From JASJBU01 sp965372385 (lineage in GTDB: Bacteria > Pseudomonadota > Gammaproteobacteria > Chromatiales > Chromatiaceae): a stretch of 11,024 bases of DNA. The stretch spans positions 1 to 11,024 of the forward strand of contig CBDVCD010000097.1 in the NCBI GenBank assembly GCA_965372385.1, in the 5' to 3' direction. Positions 1 to 6,609 of this stretch are shown here, one piece after another (positions within the stretch are counted from its first letter, which is position 1; each line of letters begins with the position of its first letter). Position numbers and translations under genes: made by a program. Below the pieces are notes generated by a model. That model saw only the letters and a program-made list of their open reading frames with translations. It was not told the DNA's origin and did not search any database.

Positions 1-1
1 A

Positions 2-820
2 CTGACTCAAGCGGGGTGGAATTTGGATGTATCGAAAACGAAGATACTCATGCTTACGCATAGAGGTCTAGCAACAAAGCAAGGCTACGATAATCTCCTC
101 AAAGTCTTTCGTTATAACGATTCATTGACCAAGAAAGAAAATAACCATATTGCGTTCTTTGTGGATCACCTGGAGCCTGCCTGTAAAGCATTCCATCATA
201 AACGTTATGGCGAGATGTTCACTGCACTAGGCGCTAATAAAAAGTACGTTTTTAAACTTGCCGACAAGGCAAGCTGGGCACAATCGATGGAAAAACTCTT
301 GGAGTTGAGGGCGAATGGTGCGGTTCGTGATGTGATCGTCCATCTACGCGAAAGACGGTTACCTCAGTTGCCCGATGCGGTAGAGCGTTTGGAGAAAAAG
401 CTTGAAGAATTTGACCAGGATGGCGATGAGGAGACGCCTCGCGCCCTAAAAGAACTCGCAGCGCTACAACAGGTTCCATATCAGGAAATTGTCTTGGCAT
501 CGAGATATCTTGAAGGCCACTCCCCTTTTGAGACCAAACATGGTGTCAAGTGTGCGGAATTTGAGAACGTCCTTGTGGTCATGGGGCGGGGGTGGAACAG
601 GTACAATTTCGATCAGATGCTATCCAATGCTCGTGACGAAATTAAAATTGCCGAGAAAGATAGAAAAAGGTTTGAAGACAACCGGAATCTTTTTTATGTT
701 GTGTGCTCTCGCCCGAAAAAGAGATTGGCTGTGCTTTTCACACAACAACTTTCAGATAATGCTATGCAGACCGTGCGGGATTGGTTTGGCGCTGAAAATG
801 TCCAGGAGCTAATCTTTTAA
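2..820 (+). CDS. UvrD/REP-family (superfamily 1) ATP-dependent helicase, C-terminal part, 5' end outside window
   Basis: The reading frame is open to the left edge, so this is the last 272 codons of a longer gene; the TTG at 23 is only the first possible start inside the window and is probably not the real one. Visible helicase landmarks are KILMLTHRGLA near residue 17 (start of the second RecA-like domain, motif IV region), KHGVKCAEFENVLVV around residues 180-194 (motif V) and LFYVVCSRPKKRL around 231-243 (motif VI, with R237 as the likely arginine finger). In this family the protein unwinds DNA using ATP; stand-alone UvrD-like helicases of this kind also occur in defence systems such as Gabija (GajB), but the partner gene would lie outside the window. 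Two oddities: the gene is clearly AT-richer than the metabolic operon downstream, and motif V has Cys184 where a Gly is usual (VKG-EF). Family is fairly sure; a defence role is inference. Confidence 0.8.
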   Translation: MTQAGWNLDVSKTKILMLTHRGLATKQGYDNLLKVFRYNDSLTKKENNHIAFFVDHLEPACKAFHHKRYGEMFTALGANKKYVFKLADKASWAQSMEKLLELRANGAVRDVIVHLRERRLPQLPDAVERLEKKLEEFDQDGDEETPRALKELAALQQVPYQEIVLASRYLEGHSPFETKHGVKCAEFENVLVVMGRGWNRYNFDQMLSNARDEIKIAEKDRKRFEDNRNLFYVVCSRPKKRLAVLFTQQLSDNAMQTVRDWFGAENVQELIF

Positions 821-835
821 ATTCGGGCCTCTTGT

Positions 836-946
836 TCAGTGGATGAGGGCGCTGATCGGTTCTGTATTGCCAGTCGCTACAGAACCAGGCAGGTCCGGAA
901 TATCAACCCAGTAGTCCGTATCATGGTCTTTTCTAATTCTACTTTG
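836..946 (-). pseudogene. Remnant of a HicB-like antitoxin (N-terminal core only)
   Basis: On the minus strand an uninterrupted frame between a TAA just upstream and a TGA at 836-838 encodes 36 residues that include KDHDTDYWVDIPDLPG and then SVATGNTEP. This matches, from memory, the conserved HicB/UPF0150 core (DSDYGVTxPDLPGCxxxGDT). There is no ATG, GTG or TTG start in frame, the frame ends where a HicB domain would continue, and no hicA-like mRNA interferase gene is adjacent. I therefore call it a decayed fragment rather than a gene. It lies between the helicase end and the bufferin-like gene, consistent with an accessory-region margin. The match is short, so the call is tentative. Confidence 0.42.
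858..886. repeat. Perfect 9-bp inverted repeat, 11-nt loop
   Basis: GGTTCTGTA at 858-866 is the exact reverse complement of TACAGAACC at 878-886. It lies 38 nt after the helicase stop codon and 77 nt beyond the stop of the minus-strand bufferin-like gene, so it could act as a bidirectional transcription barrier between converging genes. There is no T-run on either side, so it is not a standard intrinsic terminator. It also lies inside the HicB-like remnant. Confidence 0.35.
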
Positions 947-963
947 TTAGATTAACCATCAAC

Positions 964-1374
964 CTAACCCATTGATAAGTCGAGCTGTTTATCATAATCG
1001 TGATCGATTGACGCTTGCCTCCTTCGATGCCGCTTATCCATTTGCCGCAGTACCTCATCATGTTCAATATCCCTTCTCGGCAAGAAGGCTCTGAGTAAGG
1101 GTTCGATATCATTACAGCTCAGCAAGGGGTATTCATCGTTATGGCGCTCACGCTCTTCCACCATAAACAACATGGCCATGGAGTGTAGCTGGACGCGGAC
1201 GCTCTTGTGCTCTGCGGACTCTTCGCCGACCGATCTCTTTTCGGCAAGTTGCATGTAGCCTTGCCCTAGATCTCTCATTGCAAAGGGATTGTCGGATGCA
1301 CCGGCCATGCCTGCACCCGATAGCGTCAACGCGAGTGCGGATCTCACTGCCAGTCTTAACGTATCATGCTTCAT
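964..1374 (-). CDS. Bufferin-like (HvfA/BufA1-type) secreted protein lacking the cysteine-rich core
   Basis: This encodes 136 residues. The ATG at 1374 is chosen because GAGGAG lies six bases upstream; a GTG at 1398 would add eight residues before the signal peptide. The N-terminus is a Sec signal peptide (KHDTLRLAVR, then a hydrophobic stretch) with likely cleavage after A26 (AGA). The mature protein begins SDNPFAMRDLGQGYMQLAEK, which closely resembles the start of bufferin metallophore precursors. In those proteins the segment is followed by repeated EGKCG units whose cysteines are modified by MNIO (DUF692) enzymes to bind copper. Here they are absent: the mature chain has one cysteine (C87, in LLSCND) and a charged, His- and Met-containing tail (EHDEVLRQMDKRH, IDHDYDKQLDLSM). 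No bufB or bufC gene is in the window. It is transcribed divergently from the glucosidase operon and has a matching promoter. Family assignment rests on the N-terminal motif only; function is unknown and metal binding is a guess. Confidence 0.6.
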   Translation of the reverse strand: MKHDTLRLAVRSALALTLSGAGMAGASDNPFAMRDLGQGYMQLAEKRSVGEESAEHKSVRVQLHSMAMLFMVEERERHNDEYPLLSCNDIEPLLRAFLPRRDIEHDEVLRQMDKRHRRRQASIDHDYDKQLDLSMG

Positions 1375-1461
1375 TATCGTCTCCTCATCTAATCTCACTT
1401 TTTAGCCAACCTAACCCTAAGCGGCATTCGCTGGATGAAAAAAACCACCTCCTGTCGGTAA

Positions 1462-1487
1462 GTCGGACTATGATGGCAAACCTTACA
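1462..1487 (-). promoter_or_regulatory. Putative ECF-type promoter of the bufferin-like gene (site 1)
   Basis: Read on the minus strand, TGTAAGG (1487-1481), a 15-nt spacer and CGAC (1465-1462, continuing TTA) have the layout of an ECF sigma-factor promoter. The site points to the ATG at 1374, leaving a leader of about 80 nt. The same TGTAAGG-N15/16-CGAC pattern occurs at three other gene starts in the window. As I recall, the Caulobacter SigF (ECF16) promoter, which controls bufferin genes, has a related GTAACC-N16-CGAA form. Confidence 0.55.
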
Positions 1488-1544
1488 CCTCACTTCGCCG
1501 TCAGCGTTTCCTCGAGGTCTGACAGCTGCGCCATAGGGAAAAAG

Positions 1545-1570
1545 TGTAAGGAGCGGCAAACAACCGCGAC
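1545..1570 (+). promoter_or_regulatory. Putative ECF-type promoter of the glucosidase operon (site 2)
   Basis: TGTAAGG at 1545-1551, a 15-nt spacer and CGAC at 1567-1570 (continuing CAATC) point toward the glucosidase ATG, which follows after 60 nt. It is back-to-back with site 1, with 57 nt between the two TGTAAGG boxes. Spacing and both boxes are identical to sites 1 and 3. The rest of the 256-nt intergenic region 1375-1630 holds no gene I can support. Confidence 0.55.
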
Positions 1571-1630
1571 CAATCTCAGAGACAAGACAGTGCAATCGAG
1601 GGAAAGCAGTAACAAAATGAGAAAACCGCG

Positions 1631-4321
1631 ATGACAACAACCAGAAAAACAGCAAAAGCGCAAAGCCATCCAATCGCGGAGGCCGAGCATGCACGTGTGT
1701 CGGCACAGGCCAGTGGGCAGGAGGCCTGGCGCCGCTGGGGGCCTTATCTCAGTGAGCGCCAGTGGGGAACGGTGCGTGAGGACTATAGCCCCGATGGTGA
1801 GGCCTGGGACTACTTCAGTCACGACCAGTCGCGAAGTCGCGCCTACCGTTGGGGTGAGGATGGCATTGCCGGTTTCAGCGATGACAAGCAGCGACTCTGC
1901 CTCGCGCTCGCCCTCTGGAACGGTCAGGACCCGATTCTCAAGGAGCGGCTGTTCGGCTTGACCAACAGTGAGGCGAATCACGGCGAGGACGTCAAGGAGC
2001 TCTACTACTATCTGGATGCCACGCCGAGCCACTCCTACCTGAAGATGCTCTACAAGTACCCGCAGCGTACCTTCCCTTATACTGAACTTCTGGAGGAGAA
2101 TAGGCGCCGTGGTAAGGATCAGCCCGAGTATGAGCTGCTCGACACCGGCATCTTCGACGATGACCGCTATTTCGATGTCTTCGTCGAGTATGCGAAGGCG
2201 GACGTGGACGATATCCTGATGCGCGTCACGGTGCATAATCGCGGCGACCAGGACGCCCCACTCCACCTGCTGCCCCAGCTCTGGTTCCGCAACACCTGGT
2301 CCTGGGGCTATGATCCTGCCCGCCCAATACTCTCCGCCAACGAGACGGACTGTATCCTGGTAGAACACCCCAAACTTGGCAACTACCATTGCCACCTGGA
2401 CGGTGAACCGGAACTCCTGTTCTGCGACAACGATACCAATCTGGGGCGGTTGCACGGGGTGGATACCACCGGCCACTTCAAGGATGCCTTTCACGACTAT
2501 CTCATCGATGGCAACCATCATGCCGTCAATCCCCAGCAGAACGGCACCAAGGCGGCCGGTCTCTACCGCTTTGAGGTGCCTGCCCAGGGTCAGGTCGAGA
2601 TCCGCGTGCGGCTGGAAAAGGCACGCAATCAAACCCCGTTCGGCGACTTCGACACAGTGTTCCAATCACGCATCGCCGAGGCCGACGCCTTCTACGCCGA
2701 TTTACAAAAGGCATTGTCGGACGACGATGCCCGGCTGATCCAGCGTCAGGCCCTGGCCGGAATGATCTGGAGTAAGCAATTCTACTATTACGACATCCCG
2801 CAGTGGCTGGATGGCGATCCGGACCAGCCCGCACCAAACGGGATGCGCCGCCACGGGCGCAACAGCGAGTGGCGCCACCTCAACAACGCCGACATCATCT
2901 CCATGCCGGATAAGTGGGAATACCCCTGGTACGCGGCCTGGGATCTCGCCTTCCACTGCGTCACCCTGGCGCTGGTCGATGCGGATTTCGCCAAGAAGCA
3001 ACTGCTGCTGATGACCCGGGTCTGGTACATGCACCCCAACGGCCAGATCCCCGCCTATGAGTGGGGCTTCGGTGACGTCAATCCACCGGTGCACGCCTGG
3101 GCGGTGTGGGAGGTTTACCGCGCCGAAAAAGAAGCCAGCGGCGGCCGGGGCGATCTCGATTTTCTGGAGCGGGAACTGCACAAGCTGATCCTCAACTTCA
3201 CCTGGTGGGTCAATCGCAAGGATGCCGAGGGCCACAACATCTTCCAGGGCGGCTTTCTCGGGCTCGACAACATCGGCGTATTCGACCGCAGTGCCCCACT
3301 GCCTACCGGCGGCCACATCAACCAGGCTGATGGCACCAGCTGGATGGCCATGTATTGCCTCAACCTGATGCGCATCGCCCTGGAGCTGGCGCAGACCAAC
3401 CACACCTACGAGGACATTGCCACCAAGTTCTTCGAGCACTTCCTCTACATCGCCGCGGCCATGAACAATATCGGCGATCAGGGGATCGGCCTGTGGGACG
3501 AGGAGGATCAATTCTATTACGACGTGCTGCGCTTTCCCGATGGAGAACACGTCACGCTGAAGGTCCGGTCGATGGTGGGACTGATACCGCTTTTCGCGGT
3601 GGAGATCCTGGAACCCGAGCTCATCGACCAGCTGCCTGACTTCAAACGCCGATTAAAGTGGTTTCTCAACTACCGCCCCGACCTGGCCGCCCTGGTCTCC
3701 CACTGGGAAGAGCCGGGCCGAGGTAATCGCCACCTGCTCTCCCTGCTACGTGGCCACCGTATGAAATGCCTGCTGCGACGCATGCTGGATGAGACCGAAT
3801 TTCTCTCCGATTACGGCGTGCGGTCACTGTCACGCGCCCACCAGGAAACCCCTTACGTCTTTGACTGCATGAGCCACTCCCTGTCGGTCTCTTACCAACC
3901 GGGGGAGTCGGAAACAAGTCTATTCGGCGGCAATTCCAATTGGCGCGGCCCCATCTGGTTCCCGGTCAATTTTCTGCTGATCGGCTCGTTGCGCCGCTTT
4001 GCTACCTTTTATGGGGAGGAGTTCAAGATCGAGTGTCCGACCGGCTCAGGAGAACTCCTCTCTATTAATGAAGTGGCGGATGAACTGGCGCAACGCCTGA
4101 CTCGGCTGTTTCGCCGCGACGATGAGGGCCGAAGACCGATATTCGGTGACAACGACAAGCTACAAAATGACCTACACTTCCGTAATCACCTGCTGTTTCA
4201 TGAATATTTCCACGGCGACAACGGTTGCGGCATCGGCGCCTCGCACCAGACCGGCTGGACCGGCCTGGTGGCGACACTGCTCAACTCAGGTAAAAAGGAT
4301 CATGACCATGGTCAGCTTTAA
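1631..4321 (+). CDS. GH63 / MGH1-like glycoside hydrolase (alpha-glucosidase family)
   Basis: This 896-residue protein belongs to the large bacterial 'glucosidase' group with a GH63/MGH1-like (alpha/alpha)6 barrel. The N-terminal half (about 30-345) carries the family signature RWGPYLSERQWGTVREDYS (residues 35-53), RWGEDGIAGF (73-82) and ERLFGLTNSEANHGEDVKE, probably a beta-rich domain. The catalytic barrel follows from about 350. By comparison with GH63 enzymes such as YgjK and mycobacterial glucosylglycerate hydrolase, D438 in WYAAWDLAFH is the likely general acid and E858 in LFHEYFHGDNG the likely base. GH63 enzymes invert alpha-glucosidic bonds; the substrate here is unknown, and glucosylglycerate or another compatible-solute glucoside is only a guess. 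No signal peptide is visible, so it is cytoplasmic. The ATG at 1631 has no good Shine-Dalgarno but is the first ATG after an in-frame TAA; a five-codon ORF (ATG at 1617) overlaps it through ATGA and could couple translation. It is the first gene of a five-gene operon and overlaps the next by 14 nt. Confidence 0.85.
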   Translation: MTTTRKTAKAQSHPIAEAEHARVSAQASGQEAWRRWGPYLSERQWGTVREDYSPDGEAWDYFSHDQSRSRAYRWGEDGIAGFSDDKQRLCLALALWNGQDPILKERLFGLTNSEANHGEDVKELYYYLDATPSHSYLKMLYKYPQRTFPYTELLEENRRRGKDQPEYELLDTGIFDDDRYFDVFVEYAKADVDDILMRVTVHNRGDQDAPLHLLPQLWFRNTWSWGYDPARPILSANETDCILVEHPKLGNYHCHLDGEPELLFCDNDTNLGRLHGVDTTGHFKDAFHDYLIDGNHHAVNPQQNGTKAAGLYRFEVPAQGQVEIRVRLEKARNQTPFGDFDTVFQSRIAEADAFYADLQKALSDDDARLIQRQALAGMIWSKQFYYYDIPQWLDGDPDQPAPNGMRRHGRNSEWRHLNNADIISMPDKWEYPWYAAWDLAFHCVTLALVDADFAKKQLLLMTRVWYMHPNGQIPAYEWGFGDVNPPVHAWAVWEVYRAEKEASGGRGDLDFLERELHKLILNFTWWVNRKDAEGHNIFQGGFLGLDNIGVFDRSAPLPTGGHINQADGTSWMAMYCLNLMRIALELAQTNHTYEDIATKFFEHFLYIAAAMNNIGDQGIGLWDEEDQFYYDVLRFPDGEHVTLKVRSMVGLIPLFAVEILEPELIDQLPDFKRRLKWFLNYRPDLAALVSHWEEPGRGNRHLLSLLRGHRMKCLLRRMLDETEFLSDYGVRSLSRAHQETPYVFDCMSHSLSVSYQPGESETSLFGGNSNWRGPIWFPVNFLLIGSLRRFATFYGEEFKIECPTGSGELLSINEVADELAQRLTRLFRRDDEGRRPIFGDNDKLQNDLHFRNHLLFHEYFHGDNGCGIGASHQTGWTGLVATLLNSGKKDHDHGQL

Positions 4322-4910
4322 AAATACCTTCTCAACAACGTTACTTCTATTGTTGGCTTCAGTGCTTGGTTCCTGCGCATCAATTAACCATGCCCCTGGC
4401 CCAGGTCCAATCGATGCCCCGGGAATCACACACCTAAAGGGTAATGATCCAGTAAATGATTACAGTGGAGAGATAATTGCAGCTGCCCTTCCGGACACTC
4501 ACAAGGCACAACAGGACTCAACGGCAGTTGCCCCCGAGATCCAAGGGTACAGTCCCGTTTCATACTTTACGAAAAACCTTGCGGAAAAAGGTAGTCAGCA
4601 ATTCAGGGTCGAGCACAAGGGTAAGACCTATTACCTGGCCTCCGCCAGGCAAGTCGAAACCTTCGAGCAAGATCCAGAAAAATACCTGCCCCTTTTTAGC
4701 GGCTTCTGCCCATACAGCCTGACTCTCGGTAGACAGGTGGCAATAGATCCAACCAATTTCAAGATAGTTGGCGACGCCCTCTTGCTCTTTCACAAGAGTG
4801 AAGAGATGGATGGATTAAAGCGCTGGAACAAAGAGAGCAATAATCAATACTTGCGCGAACGAGAAATGCTTGAACGCGCCAAGCATAATCTGCTGCAACT
4901 TAATTTTTGA
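4308..4910 (+). CDS. YHS-domain lipoprotein
   Basis: This 200-residue protein starts with a lipoprotein signal peptide: MVSFKNTFSTT, a leucine-rich stretch and the lipobox LGSC, with Cys22 as the lipidated residue. The ATG at 4308 is preferred over 4302 because AAGGA at 4295-4299 is 8 nt from it and only 2 nt from the other. A linker of about 65 residues is followed by a YHS-type domain from about residue 79: GYSPVSYF, FRVEHKGKTYYLASARQVETF, DPEKYLPLFSGFCPYSLTLG, and VAIDPTNFKIVGDALLLFH. Such periplasmic YHS proteins usually keep the pattern Y-PV-YF ... F--P-KY-P---G-C-----G as here; the domain is suspected to bind metal but its role is not established. The C-terminal tail is charged and probably helical. 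The gene is AT-richer than its neighbours. It overlaps the glucosidase gene by 14 nt and is followed after 4 nt by the next start, so it belongs to the operon. Confidence 0.78.
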   Translation: MVSFKNTFSTTLLLLLASVLGSCASINHAPGPGPIDAPGITHLKGNDPVNDYSGEIIAAALPDTHKAQQDSTAVAPEIQGYSPVSYFTKNLAEKGSQQFRVEHKGKTYYLASARQVETFEQDPEKYLPLFSGFCPYSLTLGRQVAIDPTNFKIVGDALLLFHKSEEMDGLKRWNKESNNQYLREREMLERAKHNLLQLNF

Positions 4911-4914
4911 TTCC

Positions 4915-6609
4915 ATGACACCCATGCATTCAACATTCATCAAGGTCCTGTCGGCGACGCTACTTGCGGTCACGGTAATCTATGTTTTCTGGCCACCCAT
5001 TCTCTGGCTATGGGTTGTTGTCGCCCCTTTTGTTCTATTGGGGTTCTACGACATGTTTCAGAAGCAACACTCAATCCGTCGAAACTTTCCGCTGTTTGGA
5101 CGCGGACGCTGGATCATGGAGGAGCTCCGCCCCTATATCCGGCAGTATTTCGTGGAATCTGACACCGATGGCACACCCATCAACCGGATGTTCAGGAGCA
5201 TCGTCTATCAACGTGCCAAGGGTGCGCTGGAGACCGTTCCTTTCGGCACCCGGGTGGATACCTACCGCACCGGCTATGAATGGATCGGCCATTCGCTTTC
5301 CGCGCTTGACGCATCTGAAATAGACCAGAATCTACGTGTCAGGATCGGTGGAGCGGATTGCGGGCAACCCTACTCGAGCAGCATCTTCAATATCTCGGCC
5401 ATGAGTTTTGGCGCACTCAGCCAGCCTGCCATCCTGGCGCTGAACAGTGGCGCGAAAGCCGGGGGATTCGCACACAACACCGGGGAAGGCGGGATCAGTC
5501 CTTATCATCTTCAATATGCAGGCGATCTGATCTGGCAGATCGGCACCGGTTACTTTGGCTGTCGTGACGATAACGGAAATTTTTCCCCTGCGCGGTTTCG
5601 AGAGATGGCGTCCCTTGAGACGGTCAGGATGATCGAGATCAAACTCTCCCAGGGTGCCAAGCCGGGACATGGAGGGATTCTGCCAGCGGAAAAGAACACC
5701 CTTGAGATCGCCAGGATTCGCGGTGTAGCACCCTATCTCCAGGTCAACTCCCCCGCTACGCATAGCACTTTCGACTCTCCCTTGGGATTGGTGCGTTTTA
5801 TCGCTCAACTGCGTGAACTCTCAGATGGAAAACCGATTGGTTTCAAGCTCTCAATTGGGCGCAAGAGTGAGTTTATTGCCATCTGCAAGGCCATGATCGA
5901 GACGGGTATCCTACCGGATTTCATTACCGTCGATGGCGGTGAAGGTGGCACGGGTGCGGCGCCGCTCGAATATACCAACTCCATTGGCATGCCGTTGCGT
6001 GATGCCATTGCATTCATTAACGACTGCCTGATCGGCTTTGGCCTGAAACCGCATATAAAGATCATTGCAGCCGGCAAGATCTTTACCGGTTTCCATCTGG
6101 TCAAGAACATGGCGCTGGGTGCGGATATCTGCAACAGCGCACGCGGCATGATGCTTGCGCTGGGCTGTGTGCACTCCCTCACCTGCAACAGCAACAACTG
6201 CCCCTCCGGGGTTGCCACACAGGACCCAAGGCTCTTCAGGGGGCTTGTAGTTCCAGACAAGGCACAGCGTGTTGCGCATTTTCATGTCAAAACAGTTCAC
6301 GCAACCGCGGAAATCATTGCCTCCGCCGGGCTTCGTCATACATCTGAATTGAACCGCTCCCATATCTATCGACGTATCAATCAGCATGAGATAAGACGTT
6401 ACGATCAGATCTTCCCCTATCTGAGTACAGGCTGCCTGCTGGGTGATGGTATCCCGGACGCATTCAAACTCATCATGCAGGAGGCAAGCTCCGATACATT
6501 CGCACCCCATAGCTGCCTGACACGTATAGACAATGAGTGTGAGGCTCTTGAGTTGACGGTTGCACTGGACACCAATGGGAAAACAGAGACCATGGAGAAT
6601 AAGAGATGA
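4915..6609 (+). CDS. Membrane-anchored FMN-binding glutamate synthase (GOGAT) family protein
   Basis: From the ATG at 4915 it has 564 residues; the ATG at 4924 is equally possible, and neither has a clear Shine-Dalgarno, so coupling to the gene 4 nt upstream is likely. Two hydrophobic segments (about residues 8-25 and 27-45: LSATLLAVTVIYVFW and ILWLWVVVAPFVLLGFY) form a membrane hairpin. The rest is the TIM-barrel FMN domain found in the large GOGAT subunit: ISAMSFGALS, NTGEGGIS, LSQGAKPGHGGILPAEK, TVDGGEGGTGAAP, and ALGADICNSARGMM. C418, C424 and C429 form the C-X5-C-X4-C motif that holds the 3Fe-4S cluster of GltB. The glutaminase domain and GXGXG beta-helix of full GltB are absent, so it cannot take glutamine directly; stand-alone members of this family are annotated as glutamate synthase but their reaction is mostly unproven. 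It may reduce 2-oxo or imino compounds with an unknown electron donor at the membrane. It overlaps the next gene by 4 nt (ATGA). Confidence 0.82.
   Translation: MTPMHSTFIKVLSATLLAVTVIYVFWPPILWLWVVVAPFVLLGFYDMFQKQHSIRRNFPLFGRGRWIMEELRPYIRQYFVESDTDGTPINRMFRSIVYQRAKGALETVPFGTRVDTYRTGYEWIGHSLSALDASEIDQNLRVRIGGADCGQPYSSSIFNISAMSFGALSQPAILALNSGAKAGGFAHNTGEGGISPYHLQYAGDLIWQIGTGYFGCRDDNGNFSPARFREMASLETVRMIEIKLSQGAKPGHGGILPAEKNTLEIARIRGVAPYLQVNSPATHSTFDSPLGLVRFIAQLRELSDGKPIGFKLSIGRKSEFIAICKAMIETGILPDFITVDGGEGGTGAAPLEYTNSIGMPLRDAIAFINDCLIGFGLKPHIKIIAAGKIFTGFHLVKNMALGADICNSARGMMLALGCVHSLTCNSNNCPSGVATQDPRLFRGLVVPDKAQRVAHFHVKTVHATAEIIASAGLRHTSELNRSHIYRRINQHEIRRYDQIFPYLSTGCLLGDGIPDAFKLIMQEASSDTFAPHSCLTRIDNECEALELTVALDTNGKTETMENKR

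Noticed and set aside
957..1416. CAACCTAACCC repeated on both sides of the bufferin-like gene (960-970 and about 1408-1418)
   Set aside because: Eleven-base repeats are expected by chance several times in a window of this size, and there is no transposase or inverted terminal repeat.
1481..1551. Inverted repeat CCTTACAC / GTGTAAGG as a possible hairpin
   Set aside because: The arms are 55 nt apart and are better explained as the -35 boxes of two divergent promoters.
1395..1706. Minus-strand frame with CKVCHH, resembling a CxxCH haem-binding motif
   Set aside because: The frame covers both promoter-like sites and the glucosidase start, has no plausible signal peptide or Shine-Dalgarno, and no other cytochrome c features.
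1490..2665. Long minus-strand open frame of 391 codons
   Set aside because: It lies opposite the clearly recognisable GH63 gene and its translation has no familiar motif; long antisense frames are expected in GC-rich genes.
2702..3550. Minus-strand open frame of 282 codons
   Set aside because: Shadow of the GH63 catalytic domain; no start signals and no recognisable domain.
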